Shown one piece after another: positions 17,227 to 27,229 of a stretch of 64,000 nucleotides of DNA. Every line of letters begins with the position of its first letter. Position 1 is the first letter of the stretch. The stretch covers positions 2,294,001 through 2,358,000 of the forward strand of contig NZ_CP011494.1 in NCBI RefSeq assembly GCF_001043175.1, given 5' to 3'. The position numbers were made by a program, and so were the translations under genes. This DNA comes from Marinobacter psychrophilus. Lineage in GTDB: Bacteria > Pseudomonadota > Gammaproteobacteria > Pseudomonadales > Oleiphilaceae. The notes under the pieces are model-generated. The model had not been told where the DNA came from, searched no databases, and saw only the letters and a list, made by a program, of their open reading frames with translations.

Positions 17227-19818
17227 ATGGAAAAAATAACCATTCGGCTAGAAGAAAAAGACGGCACCGCTCGTATTAAAGAGCCCGTGGGACTAGGTAT
17301 TCCGCTGCCAAAAGGCGGCGTGCAGGCCATTCACCAACTTGCGTTCATGCACGACCAGGAGCCTATCAATGTTCAAATTGAGCCCCTTGCACACTGGCCA
17401 GACGGCAGCCTTCGCTGGGTTCACACCAGTTTTCTGATCAGCCTAGATTCCGGCCAAATAAAAGATCTAGAACTGGCAAAGCCGCAAAACCCGAACGACA
17501 ACACCAGCCATGCGCCTGCTATTGAGCAAGCTTCAGAAGGCTGCGTCATCCGCACCTCAACAGGTAGCGTGGTTCTAGTTTCTAACAGTCTTAGTTGGCA
17601 AGTCACCCAACAAAATAACCCAGGCACGCCATCGACCGTAACACTCCACGATGAAGCAGGCCTGCCCTGCACTGCTGAAGCCGATGTCAGTTGGGAAATC
17701 ATGCATAAAGGCCCCGTTTTTGTCGCAGCAACGTTAAAGGGCCAATGGGTAAAGCAAAACAATGAGCCGCTGGCGCGATTTGAATGTGGACTCAGAATTT
17801 TTCTGGAGACTGGGCTCATTCATGTGGAGCTAACCACTCACAACCCAAAACGTGCCCGACATCCGGGCGGTTTGTGGGACTTAGGCGACACTGGCTCGGT
17901 GTACTTTCGAGAGCTGGCGATAGAAACAACACTACCAGCAAAGTGCCTGGCGCAAGTAACGCCGCAAGCGACCGATAAAGAACCAAAAATGGTTCAACTC
18001 GTCGATTTCAACCTCTACCAAGATTCCAGCGGCGGCGAAAACTGGCAAAGCCGCAACCATGTCGATGCGAACGGTGAAATAACCACACAATTCTGTGGCT
18101 ACCGGCTCGCTAATCCGAACGACCTAGTACAAGAAGGCAAGCGCGCTAACCCACTAATCAGCATTGAGTATGATGGCGGAACACTCGATTTAGCCGTTCC
18201 GGGCTTTTGGCAAAACTTCCCAACCAGCCTGCGCAAAAAAGACAACAAACTTACAGTTGGTCTATTTCCAAAAGATTTCAAAAAGACCTACGAACTGCAA
18301 GGCGGTGAACGCAAAACCCTCCGCTGCATCATGGCGCACGGCTCAAACAGCAATATAGTTACCACAGCCTATACGCCTCTTGTGCCGGTCCTCACGCCAG
18401 AATGCTACGAGCGCACCAGCGCCTTCCCGTGGTTTAAGGCCAACACGCAGCCGGACGCACTCGACCAGCTCCTCACAGAAGGTGTGGACGGAAGCTCTAA
18501 CTTCTTTGCCAAAAGAGAAGTGATCGACGAATTTGGTTGGCGCAACTTTGGCGATATCTTTGCCGACCATGAAACGCTTTACCAGGCCGAAGACGATGCA
18601 CCGTTCATCTCCCATTACAACAACCAGTACGATGCGATATTCGGCTTCGCCCGACAGTTTGCCATGAGTGGCGACAAACGCTGGTTTGAGTTGATGGATG
18701 ACCTTGCTCAGCACGTCACCGACATCGACATTTACCATACCGATCAAGATCGCGGCGAATATAACAACGGCCTGCTCTGGCATACAGACCACTACCTGGA
18801 CGCACAAACAGCCACGCATCGAACGTTCACACGTCGTAACGATACCAGCTCCACCCCAGGGCAAACCGGCGGCGGCCCGGCAGCAGAGCACTGTTACACC
18901 ACCGGTTTGATGTACCACTATCTGCTAACAGGCAGTAAAGCCTCAAAAACCGCTACACTGGAATTAGCCCAGTGGATGGTGACGAGCCATGAAGGGTCTG
19001 GTGGGTTACTGGAATCGGTACTCACGTTGAAAAATCGTGAACTCCCTCGCATCAGAGCCTTGGCTAGAGGCAACACGGTAACCACGCACAGCTACCCGTT
19101 CACCCGTGGTACTGGCAACTACCTGACAGCGCTTATTGATGCATCTATTCTTGAGCCTGAAAACGATTGGCTTACTCGAGCGGAAGACGTTATCAAAAAC
19201 ACCATTCACCCGAAAGACAACATTGCTAACAGAGATCTTTTAAATGTTGAAACCGGATGGTCTTATCTAATTTTGCTATCGTCGATAGCTCGCTATTTGC
19301 AGGAAAAACGAGCCCGTAACCAACTTGATGAATCCTATCAGTTTGCCACTGCATCCCTTCTTGCTTACACAAATTGGATGCAGCAAAACGAACGCCCATT
19401 TCTAGCCGATACAGCTCAGCTTGAGTTCGCCAATCACACCTGGGTTGCGCAGGACATTCGCAAAGCCATGCTGATATTTCAAGCCGCGGAATTAGTCAGC
19501 CAGCCAGAGGCAGACAGCCTTATGAGCACCGCTCAGGAGTGGCTCAAACAGGTATGTGACACATTAAAGGTCAGCGAAGAGCGTCACTTTGCGAGAATAC
19601 TGATAATTCTGATGCAGAATTATGGCCCTCACCTAGCTGCGATCCCGGCAAACCACAACGCGGCGCTAAAAAGTCCCAAATTGATTGGGTCGAAGCCTTT
19701 AAAGCTTACTTGGCGTGAGCTCATTGGCAGAATCGCAGGCCGAATGGTTTGCAGCATCAAGCATTTGAATATTGCGAAAGAAAAAGCTTGGCTGGATACG
19801 CGGCGGGATAAAAAATGA
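17227..19818 (+). CDS. PcRGLX/YetA-like RIFT-barrel protein (lyase-like)
   Basis: 863 residues. The N-terminus (VGLGIPLPKGGV, then ALEPLAHWPDGSLRWV-like pattern at about 55-70) is the hallmark of the RIFT barrel of exo-rhamnogalacturonan-lyase-like proteins. A beta-sandwich follows at about 150-380 and a helical alpha/alpha-toroid at about 400-780 (HYNNQYDAIFGFARQF, GLLWHTDHYLDA, HCYTTGLMYHYLLTG). No signal peptide is visible from this start and none can be gained upstream. It overlaps the next gene by four bases. It could trim an EPS intermediate in the cytoplasm, or be exported by an unseen route. Specificity is not known. Confidence 0.7.
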   Translation: MEKITIRLEEKDGTARIKEPVGLGIPLPKGGVQAIHQLAFMHDQEPINVQIEPLAHWPDGSLRWVHTSFLISLDSGQIKDLELAKPQNPNDNTSHAPAIEQASEGCVIRTSTGSVVLVSNSLSWQVTQQNNPGTPSTVTLHDEAGLPCTAEADVSWEIMHKGPVFVAATLKGQWVKQNNEPLARFECGLRIFLETGLIHVELTTHNPKRARHPGGLWDLGDTGSVYFRELAIETTLPAKCLAQVTPQATDKEPKMVQLVDFNLYQDSSGGENWQSRNHVDANGEITTQFCGYRLANPNDLVQEGKRANPLISIEYDGGTLDLAVPGFWQNFPTSLRKKDNKLTVGLFPKDFKKTYELQGGERKTLRCIMAHGSNSNIVTTAYTPLVPVLTPECYERTSAFPWFKANTQPDALDQLLTEGVDGSSNFFAKREVIDEFGWRNFGDIFADHETLYQAEDDAPFISHYNNQYDAIFGFARQFAMSGDKRWFELMDDLAQHVTDIDIYHTDQDRGEYNNGLLWHTDHYLDAQTATHRTFTRRNDTSSTPGQTGGGPAAEHCYTTGLMYHYLLTGSKASKTATLELAQWMVTSHEGSGGLLESVLTLKNRELPRIRALARGNTVTTHSYPFTRGTGNYLTALIDASILEPENDWLTRAEDVIKNTIHPKDNIANRDLLNVETGWSYLILLSSIARYLQEKRARNQLDESYQFATASLLAYTNWMQQNERPFLADTAQLEFANHTWVAQDIRKAMLIFQAAELVSQPEADSLMSTAQEWLKQVCDTLKVSEERHFARILIILMQNYGPHLAAIPANHNAALKSPKLIGSKPLKLTWRELIGRIAGRMVCSIKHLNIAKEKAWLDTRRDKK

Positions 19819-20441
19819 CTGCACGTCAAATCACCAAACGTTCTATTAAAAATGCTTTTTTGGTGTTGATATGGCCGGTTTACGCGTTGTATCGCGCTTT
19901 AAGTATGGTGGGAGACATTGACGGTACGTTTATGTCGTTCTCACAAGCGCTAAGCCTGATACCCGGTAAAGTCGGGACTTACCTCCGGGCGGCTTTTTAT
20001 CGCCTGGCCTGCCCGGCCACGACTGACGAAATCTCAGTAGGCTTTTTGACTATTCTGTCCCACCGCAATACCAGTATCGCCAAGGGGGTGTATATCGGAC
20101 CGCAGTGCAATATCGGTATGTGTTCTATCGGAGAAAACACGCTGATCGGCAGTGGCGTCCATATCCTGAGCGGAAGTCGTCAGCATGAATTCCAAGACGC
20201 TCAAAAGCCCATTCAGGACCAAGGCGGTGCCTTTGAAAAAATACGGATCGGTGCTGACTGCTGGGTTGGTAATAGTGCAGTGATTATGGCAACGGTGGCC
20301 GATGGCTGCATCGTCGCTGCGGGGAGTGTATTGAGTAAATCCGCGAATAAAGAGGGCGACATACTCGCAGGCAACCCCTCAAGGACCATCCGAAACCGTT
20401 TTGTAGATAGTAGCCAAACTCAACAAGGAACCGTAGGATGA
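19815..20441 (+). CDS. Hexapeptide-repeat acyltransferase (LbH fold)
   Basis: 208 residues. A hydrophobic N-terminus (about 12-30) may anchor it. From about residue 75 the left-handed beta-helix repeats appear (TSIAKGVYIGPQCNIG, CSIGENTLIGSGVHI, RIGADCWVGNSAVIM, DGCIVAAGSV), ending in GNPSRTIRNR as in WbbJ/CysE-type sugar acetyltransferases. The likely role is O- or N-acetylation of a sugar in the EPS unit. The stop overlaps the next start (ATGA), so it is translationally coupled to the PaaK-like gene. Confidence 0.88.
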   Translation: MTARQITKRSIKNAFLVLIWPVYALYRALSMVGDIDGTFMSFSQALSLIPGKVGTYLRAAFYRLACPATTDEISVGFLTILSHRNTSIAKGVYIGPQCNIGMCSIGENTLIGSGVHILSGSRQHEFQDAQKPIQDQGGAFEKIRIGADCWVGNSAVIMATVADGCIVAAGSVLSKSANKEGDILAGNPSRTIRNRFVDSSQTQQGTVG

Positions 20442-21799
20442 AAAGTCACCTACCCGAGCGACTCTACTTATCTTCTCCCGTATGGCTCCAGAATCTAATG
20501 GTGAGCGTCTACGGATATATGGAACATAAAAGGCGATACGAAGGGGAATATGGCGCTTTCCTGAAGCACCTCAGAAACAACAAGCTTGTTAAACTTCAAG
20601 AAAACAAGCTCCTTCAAAAAAAACTTCTGGAGGCCACTCTCGCTAGCGCAACAAAAAATGTACCTGCCTATCAGCACTTGTGCTCTGCACAGCCGAAACT
20701 CTCTGACTTCCCGCTGTTAGACCGGCAGCAAGTCGCCAACAACACCGAGCAATTCGTATCGAGCGAATTCGATGTCAAAAACCTGTTAGCGCTCTATACC
20801 GGGGGAAGCTCCGCGAGCCCCCTGAAAGTGTACATCTCGAAGACGACACGGCAGAAAACCTACTCTTTCTGGCAGCTGTTCTATGACAATATGGATTTCA
20901 ATATTGGAGACCGTAAAGCTTCTTTCGTAGGACGAAAGTTACAGGAACCTGACAATAACCTGCCCCCGTTTTGGCGATACAATATCACCGATAGACAGCT
21001 TCTGTTTTCGTCTTACCATATGGAAGAGGCTAATCTCCCGCACTATATAGAGAAGCTGAACACGTTCAAACCTAAGGTTATTGAAGGCTATCCATTTAGC
21101 ATCTATCGCATCGCCGAGCACATTCTTAATAACTCGCTAACACTTTCATACACGCCCACCGGCATCAGTACAAGTTCCGAAAATTTATCTAAACACCACC
21201 GAGGCGTAATAGAACGTGCTTTTAACTGCCGAGTTTTTGACCAGTACGGATCCGCAGAATCGGTTGTCTTCGCATCAGAGTGCGAACACGGCACAATGCA
21301 TATAGAGCCGGAGTATGGAATAATTGAAGTACTAACAGAGTCTGGAGAAATTACTCCAACTGGTACAGGCGAGCTTATCGCAACGACTTTACTAAACGAT
21401 GCAATGCCTTTGATTCGATACAGAATAGGCGATCTCGGAGTGATAGCCGAAGAGTCATGCCTCTGCGGACGCGAGACCTTCGCTTTAAAAGAACTCCATG
21501 GCAAAGTCGGCGCTGTAGTCATCAACGAAGGGCGTCAAGCGCCAACTGCAGCAATCGCGATTGCATTCGAATATCTGGAAGGGATTAAAAACGCTCAAAT
21601 TATTCAGAACGTACCTGGCGCTGTCATTGTTAAGCTTGTAAAAAAACCAGATTTCAATCCAAAATCTGAGGATTTTATGATTTGGGAGCTCAGAAAGATG
21701 TTAGGGGAATCGCTTAAAATCAAAGTTGAGTACGTCGACGGCATACCCCCAGAATCCAACGGTAAATATAAAATGGTCATTCAGAATCTCTACCAATAA
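20438..21799 (+). CDS. PaaK/CapK-like adenylate-forming enzyme
   Basis: 453 residues. It has the ANL-type signature YTGGSSASPLK (about 125-135), TSSENL and DQYGSAESVVFASEC (about 265-280) and PLIRYRIGDLG (about 325). The closest group is the CapK/coenzyme F390-synthetase-like branch of phenylacetate-CoA ligase relatives found in capsule and EPS loci. The likely role is to activate a carboxylic acid as an adenylate, perhaps to decorate a sugar; the acid is unknown. The C-terminus (GIPPESNGKYK) is partly repeated just downstream at 21825. Confidence 0.82.
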   Translation: MKSHLPERLYLSSPVWLQNLMVSVYGYMEHKRRYEGEYGAFLKHLRNNKLVKLQENKLLQKKLLEATLASATKNVPAYQHLCSAQPKLSDFPLLDRQQVANNTEQFVSSEFDVKNLLALYTGGSSASPLKVYISKTTRQKTYSFWQLFYDNMDFNIGDRKASFVGRKLQEPDNNLPPFWRYNITDRQLLFSSYHMEEANLPHYIEKLNTFKPKVIEGYPFSIYRIAEHILNNSLTLSYTPTGISTSSENLSKHHRGVIERAFNCRVFDQYGSAESVVFASECEHGTMHIEPEYGIIEVLTESGEITPTGTGELIATTLLNDAMPLIRYRIGDLGVIAEESCLCGRETFALKELHGKVGAVVINEGRQAPTAAIAIAFEYLEGIKNAQIIQNVPGAVIVKLVKKPDFNPKSEDFMIWELRKMLGESLKIKVEYVDGIPPESNGKYKMVIQNLYQ

Positions 21800-21824
21800 G
21801 ATAATAGACACTTTTCTAAGTGAC

Positions 21825-21896
21825 GTCGATTCAATACCCCGAGATTCCAACGGTAAATTCAAAAATTTGCTTCGGAAAGCGCTACTTTGGTCATAA
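21825..21896 (+). pseudogene. 3' remnant of a second PaaK/CapK-like gene
   Basis: 23 codons and TAA read V-D-S-I-P-R-D-S-N-G-K-F-K followed by a diverged end, matching V-D-G-I-P-P-E-S-N-G-K-Y-K at the end of the intact gene. The DNA is diverged (about three in four bases), so it is a homologue rather than a fresh tandem copy. It has no start codon. Confidence 0.65.
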
Positions 21897-22177
21897 TCTA
21901 TACGAATAATTTTTTGTGACATTAATCCCGGTGGATACTAAACACCTTTTGGAAGCGGCCTCATGAGCTACCTGGAACACTTCGACGCTTTCGAGAATAT
22001 GTGTTTTTTTAGCCACGTAAAAAAAGTTAAACAATTTATCGTATGGGGATTTACGCACATGATCAGTCAGGATATTGAAATTAAAGAAAAATATTTTTGA
22101 AACACCATTCGACTTACATATATCATGAGCCAAATTTATCACAAACACATTAGAACAAAAAATTCATAACTAAATAA
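21897..22177. other. AT-rich gene-free stretch
   Basis: 281 bases of low GC. A minus-strand open frame of 85 codons crosses it (21891-22148), but it has no ribosome site and its product is not recognisable. It may be a decayed gene fragment left with the neighbouring remnant. Confidence 0.4.
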
Positions 22178-23130
22178 GTGAAAAAAATGAGCCTTGATTT
22201 TATTAGCGTTATTGTACCCGCCCATAACGAAGAAAAGTATTTATCACAATGCTTAACCTCACTTATAAACCAAGACTATCCTTCCGATAAGTATGAAATA
22301 ATATTAGTGAACAACAACTCTACGGACGGGACAAAAAAAATTGCGGAAAATTTTAAAATAATTACTATTGATAAAAAAACTGGTCCGGTTGGCGCTGTGA
22401 GAAATGCAGGCGCCGCTCGCGCGCAAGGGTCGGTGCTAGCTTTTATCGACGCTGACTGCATAGCTCATGGGAATTGGCTAACGACTGGTGCCGGGTTAAT
22501 AAAAAATGGCAATACTGTTTGCGGGGGAGGTTACGACCTCAGGCCAAAGCCTTTTTGGTTAGAAAAAGCATGGCTACTTAAAACAGGTAACCGCCTAAAG
22601 ACCTCCTTGGTGGATGCATTATTATGAACAAAAACGATTTTTTTTCAGTAGGTGGTTTCGATGAAAAGATAACGTCTGGCGAAGATACTAAACTCACAGT
22701 ATCCCTAAAGAAAAAAGAATATCAAGTGATAATGACCACTGAACTAAATGTGATTCATTTAGGAAACCCCATAAAAATTAGCCACTTCTTCACCCGCCAA
22801 ATATGGCACTCCGAAAACTACTTCCAAAACTTATCTGACTCAGTGAGAGATCCAACATTCTATTTGGTGATCACATTTTTTTTCAGTATCGCAACGATGG
22901 TTTCGTGTCTCATCCTAAATAACCCAGTAGGTTTTATTACTTCTTTGACTATCACGCTAATCATCCCGGTTGTACTATCAATAAAAAGATTACACAGATC
23001 TAAATATTTACTTAGCAATCTACGCAATCTTCCCTCAATTTACTTGCTAGACTTAACCTATATATCTGCCCGAGTTATAGGTCTTTATAAAAGCTTCGTG
23101 AATATAATGAAAAAAAAACTCCAATTGTGA
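22178..23130 (+). pseudogene. GT2 glycosyltransferase split by a frameshift
   Basis: The first frame, 22178-22627, encodes the GT2 start (ISVIVPAHNEEKYL, ILVNNNSTDGT, AFIDADC). The second, 22624-23130, continues with NKNDFFSVGGFDEKITSGEDTKL, the acceptor-site E-D motif, and two C-terminal membrane helices. In the second frame the codons before 22624 read G-G-C-I-I-M-N-K-N-D, as expected for this family, so the shift lies between about 22570 and 22600. GC is clearly lower than in the neighbours, which suggests separate acquisition. A sequencing error or coupled translation at the ATGA overlap cannot be excluded. Confidence 0.75.
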
Positions 23131-23344
23131 AGTCTGTCATTCTCCTCTGCCAACCTAGTCACCCAGTTAGGGATTACGCATGAATTTCACTAGATGGTAC
23201 AAATAAACACATTTTTATATTATCCTGAAAAGTACACAATCGTTTTTAGCAACTTGACCGGAGTTTTGCGAGAACATCAACACTGATCAGTTTCGACCAA
23301 AAAAATGCAAGCCAGTGTTATTACAACCTTTGATAGCCGGGTGT

Positions 23345-24478
23345 TTACTTCACTTCAAGATTTCCTGGAGGCATTGGCTCGTAGCCTAGTTTAACTCCGG
23401 TAGATAAATCAGTCGGTAAGTCAGATCTTACAACGATGTCATCAATGGAGTACCAGTCTTCAAACTGGTCTTTGTTCGGAAACGGTGCAAAGTAGTCATT
23501 GCCACCAATGGCAAAGTAATTCCAACCTGGATGCACCCCCGTACCGTTATCCTCTACCCAAGGAATATTGGTCCTGTGTACAATGCGCTCATCGTTTATA
23601 AACACACTTAGCGTTCCGTCCGCCGCGCCAATTGCGCTGTTTTTCTTGACATGAAAACCCATCTTCGTCCAATGCCCCGCAGCGCCGAACACTTGGTCAT
23701 GACTTGTTGCGCCACCGAAATTAGCCAGAAAACCACCACTAACCTGATCCAGCACTTGAGGATCACCACCGCCAACGGCCATTCCTTTCGTGCTACTTGT
23801 ATAATTTAGAGATTGCTCACTTGTGTAGGACCCGCTTGGAAAAGCATAATTCGCACCCCAAGGGCCACCCCGCACGGAGAAGAAGTTCCTCACACCATAG
23901 GCATCTTTTTTGTAGTCCCAAAGATACAGCGGACCGATGTCACCATTGATGCCGGATTCGATATCTCCAGATTGAGACCAACTACCGACCCGAAATATCT
24001 TTGATTGCCAGTTTGCTTCGTTCCCCACGGTTCGCTGCCACCAGTTCGGAGAAAACGCAATCCAGAACTCTACATACAGCTCGTCGTATTCCTGTCCCAA
24101 ATATTTAATAAGCTGGCTATCGCTGTTAAACGCATAACCACCTCCAGTTACGTAGGACTCACGCCAGTTAACCATAGCCTTTCCAGTGCCGTTGCGCGTC
24201 TTTTCGATATTGCTGGCCAAGATTTCCATCGAGGCATGCTTAAATGGCAATCCTTTTTCTGGAGACCACCAAGTGCTCTGGTACAACCCATACCAGCCAT
24301 CAGGAATGACGGCTCCGAGATTAGCAAACTGAGGCTGACTTGTTGTATGCATCGTGCTGGTAAAGTCGGGTTGAGAATCAAACGTTTCCTCGAAAAGGAT
24401 TTCCCCAGTCGATTTTGAAGCGATCCCAAGACAGATAAGAGCTGCGCTTACTAATACAAAATGCCGATGATAATTCAT
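23345..24478 (-). CDS. Secreted concanavalin-like protein, possible polysaccharide lyase
   Basis: 377 residues from ATG at 24478, chosen because GAGG lies six bases upstream; another ATG is four codons earlier. Signal peptide 1-24 (HRHFVLVSAALICLGIASKS). The mature chain is rich in Trp, Tyr, Gly and Asn (YVEFWIAFSPNWWQRT, DGTLSVFINDERIV, WYSIDDIVVRSDLP), the look of a jelly-roll lectin or lyase domain of the LamG/PL14-like kind. No catalytic set can be assigned. It is the last gene of the minus-strand EPS series and could bind or cut the matrix polymer. Confidence 0.6.
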   Translation of the reverse strand: MNYHRHFVLVSAALICLGIASKSTGEILFEETFDSQPDFTSTMHTTSQPQFANLGAVIPDGWYGLYQSTWWSPEKGLPFKHASMEILASNIEKTRNGTGKAMVNWRESYVTGGGYAFNSDSQLIKYLGQEYDELYVEFWIAFSPNWWQRTVGNEANWQSKIFRVGSWSQSGDIESGINGDIGPLYLWDYKKDAYGVRNFFSVRGGPWGANYAFPSGSYTSEQSLNYTSSTKGMAVGGGDPQVLDQVSGGFLANFGGATSHDQVFGAAGHWTKMGFHVKKNSAIGAADGTLSVFINDERIVHRTNIPWVEDNGTGVHPGWNYFAIGGNDYFAPFPNKDQFEDWYSIDDIVVRSDLPTDLSTGVKLGYEPMPPGNLEVK

Positions 24479-25177
24479 AACATTCCTCATACTAATAACT
24501 TAAAACGGCCATTAATACCGATTTTTCGTTTGGTAATTCATGAATCTGCAAGCTAGTCGCCGAGAACTCAGAAGAGTTTCACCTGATGCAGCTCCACTAA
24601 AAGCACTTGGCCCGCTTCTTCGAACAGCCGCCCCTATCGAGAACGTCACAGTCTCGCTCCTCAACTCTTCCTGCAACCTCGCAACTCACTTAATTCGAAG
24701 AACCGCTATCAATTTAAGCTTCGCCTCAATATTCACCAAACACCTTCGACTAACCATTCACTAACCAAAAAAAACTTCACCCTTGGTGTACTAGCCATAG
24801 TAAATCCCCGTAGCAGCGCGACAAGAATACCTAACCGGTTGGATACAGTTTGCACCAACTTTGCAAGCCATGCCATGTATCAGTTCAAAAAAATTAGTAC
24901 CCACCGATTGGTCATTTCTTTGTAAAATCCAGCGATGCGTTTTGTTTGCATGTTCCACTGAACGTTACGAAACAGCTCTAAATGGTTGCGAAGATTAAGG
25001 GATAATGATTATTCCCAGAGAACCGTTGAGCAGTCTGCTTTCGCTGTAAAAAATCATAACAACGAGATCCGTGAGTTTTCGGCGTAGGCCAGCTACCAGC
25101 GCCAACTATTTCGAGTGAGTCATCGGCGGTCCCCGTTTTCATTTCGTAAGCTAGCCCGCCATTATATTCCTAAAAAA
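24479..25177. other. Gene-free region of about 700 bases
   Basis: Between the lectin-like gene and the GT2 gene at 25178. A GG-N10-GC arrangement on the minus strand at about 24547-24563 could be a sigma-54 promoter for the lectin-like gene, but no 17-bp element is found upstream of it. No repeat or RNA is recognised. The gap breaks the otherwise tight minus-strand series, so the last gene probably has its own promoter. Confidence 0.45.
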
Positions 25178-26122
25178 TCACCTGAAAAGTAGACTGGCAA
25201 CCAGATTTTTTAAAGTTTCTTGATTCCAAGGCGCAGCAACAAAGCTCGCCAAAGCAGACCTAATGGCCTTGAGCTTATGTCCATTATTTCGATACCAGTA
25301 AGTATTTAATACCAGGTGATGGCGGATCTCACTCTTTAAAATAGCCCTGTGCCCTTGGAAAGCTGGGTCATTTAGAAGTTTTCGAAAAACATCCACTGCA
25401 CCTTTCGTTTCAGGATCTCCCGAATGAGTCAAGCTGCCTATTCTTTGTCTATACCGTGAACCTACAACTGGGATGTAAACGATGCAATCCGAGTATGCTG
25501 ATAATTTAAGCCAAAGAAAAACATCCTCATAAGTATAAAGAGACTCATCAAACCCGTCTAGAGACCGCAAAAGTTCAGTCTTAATCATAATAACTGATGT
25601 ATGAGTAAGCGCCGATTCAATAAAGGCCCCAATTGGTTTGAACATTTCAAATGATTCGCCGCTTTTGTTGCTCGCCGAAAAATATTTCGCCCAAACTGGA
25701 TTAACGGAACTTATCGAGACCTCCGCATCGTCATTATCCGGAAACCAAATGTTGTAATCAGAGGTAATGACATCGCAGTTTGGGTATCTATTGACTACAA
25801 AAACTCTCTGTTCAAGAGTGCCTGGAAACCAAATATCATCACTATCAAGGAATGCAACCCAGGCCCCTCTAGCCTCTGATATCCCTGTATTTCTCGCTCC
25901 ACTAACACCCTTTGTTCTCATGTTATTCAAGGAAAATACTCGAGGATCTTTACTCACAAACCAATCTATAATGCTCGCGGTGCCGTCAGTAGAGCCATCG
26001 TCTATCACTAATAGTTCAAAATTAGAGAAACTTTGAGCAAGAACGGATTCAATACTGTCAGCAATAAAACTCTCTGCATTAAATGCCGGCATTATTACGC
26101 TAATAAGTTGAACATTTCCCAT
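25178..26122 (-). CDS. GT2 family glycosyltransferase
   Basis: 314 residues, GT-A fold: ISVIMPAFNAESFI, LLVIDDGSTDGT, GVSGARNTGISEARG and the metal-binding FLDSDD. A D-E-S-L-Y-T-Y-E-D-V acceptor loop follows near residue 195. No membrane helices. Start ATG at 26122. Transcribed with the two genes upstream, with about 105 bases between it and the next. Adds one sugar to the repeat unit; donor and linkage are unknown. Confidence 0.88.
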   Translation of the reverse strand: MGNVQLISVIMPAFNAESFIADSIESVLAQSFSNFELLVIDDGSTDGTASIIDWFVSKDPRVFSLNNMRTKGVSGARNTGISEARGAWVAFLDSDDIWFPGTLEQRVFVVNRYPNCDVITSDYNIWFPDNDDAEVSISSVNPVWAKYFSASNKSGESFEMFKPIGAFIESALTHTSVIMIKTELLRSLDGFDESLYTYEDVFLWLKLSAYSDCIVYIPVVGSRYRQRIGSLTHSGDPETKGAVDVFRKLLNDPAFQGHRAILKSEIRHHLVLNTYWYRNNGHKLKAIRSALASFVAAPWNQETLKNLVASLLFR

Positions 26123-26227
26123 CTATGCAGCTCACTTTTCCCTATACTTCTGCGTAGTTTTGGCCTGTTTATTTCAGAAGGCAACAAGACTTGTAAAAAA
26201 ATTGATCATTTTGAAAAATCTCACAAA

Positions 26228-27169
26228 TTACAAACCCAAAACTCCACGTACGAATGCAACTAAAAATCGTATTCGGTCTCGGGTGCCAAGATTTTTTAAG
26301 GGAATATTCCTTGCCAACTGCACCGCTTTTTTATTTTGCGATGTCCAATAGTAGGATCGAAATAACCGAACTGAAAAATGATTTAGTTGCTCCGCAATCA
26401 CTTTCATCAATGAGTCAGGCACCAGTTTGCGATCACGAATATCTTGTAGTATGCGGACCTCACCCTCTAAATTTCTGACATATTCGGAAGAAAAGTTGCC
26501 TTCATGCTTGTTAATCAAAACCGTTTTTTCGGTACAAACAACCGCGTCCGCAAACGCAGCCAACCTTGCTGTAAGATGGAAGTCTTCCGATGCCCAACGG
26601 GAGACACAGTCATTTATGCCCCCTGCGGCCTGGTAAACATCTCGACGGAATATTAGGCAGGATTGAAAGCAAGCTTGAAACTCTAATAGGGTTTCCAAGA
26701 AAGGGTTCTGAACTTGGTAGAAAAGCTTGGTGCCTTCCCACGGCTCACCAGTGAGGCGTTTAAACCAACCCTCCGGAGCGAACTCAAACTTGGTCTGCTC
26801 CGGCTTGTCCGAGGTTGAAAAGTTCGAAAAATAAAGATTACTTTCTGGAAATTGAGTTCGAGAGTTTAGAAAGTTTTCGAGGTGGTTTGGACACCAGAAA
26901 TCATCGCTGTCGCATAACGCTATCCAGTCACCATTACTGTGCTCGATAGCTGTCTTGCGAGCAATAGCAGGGCCACTGTTCTCAATTCGAATAACTTTGA
27001 TCCTGCTTCTATAGTCTTGGATCGCCTGCTCTAAATCATCTGTGGATCCGTCATCACAAAGAACAACTTCATCAACAGGGACGCTCTGCGAAAAAATATG
27101 TTCTAGTGTCTTGCCAATCCAGTCAGCTCGATTAAAGACAGGAATTGCTACCGAAATTGATTCCTTCAA
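26228..27169 (-). CDS. GT2 family glycosyltransferase
   Basis: 313 residues, GT-A fold: ISVAIPVFNRADWI, VVLCDDGSTDDL, GPAIARKTAIEHSNG and ALCDSDDFW, with an A-S-E-D-F-H acceptor motif near 215. It is related to the gene at 25178 in layout but not a recent copy. GC is lower than in the core of the locus, as for its neighbour, and the two may have been acquired together. Confidence 0.88.
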   Translation of the reverse strand: MKESISVAIPVFNRADWIGKTLEHIFSQSVPVDEVVLCDDGSTDDLEQAIQDYRSRIKVIRIENSGPAIARKTAIEHSNGDWIALCDSDDFWCPNHLENFLNSRTQFPESNLYFSNFSTSDKPEQTKFEFAPEGWFKRLTGEPWEGTKLFYQVQNPFLETLLEFQACFQSCLIFRRDVYQAAGGINDCVSRWASEDFHLTARLAAFADAVVCTEKTVLINKHEGNFSSEYVRNLEGEVRILQDIRDRKLVPDSLMKVIAEQLNHFSVRLFRSYYWTSQNKKAVQLARNIPLKNLGTRDRIRFLVAFVRGVLGL

Positions 27170-27229
27170 AGTTTATCTTCCTCTCTCTTACTAAACCAAC
27201 TGTAGTATTGCCCGTTATCATTACACGCC

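Noticed and set aside
21891..22148. Minus-strand 85-codon open frame
   Set aside because: AT-rich, no ribosome site, no recognisable motif; treated as possible decayed sequence only.
24540..24764. 74-codon plus-strand open frame in the 700-base gap
   Set aside because: No ribosome site and a composition unlike the genes around it.
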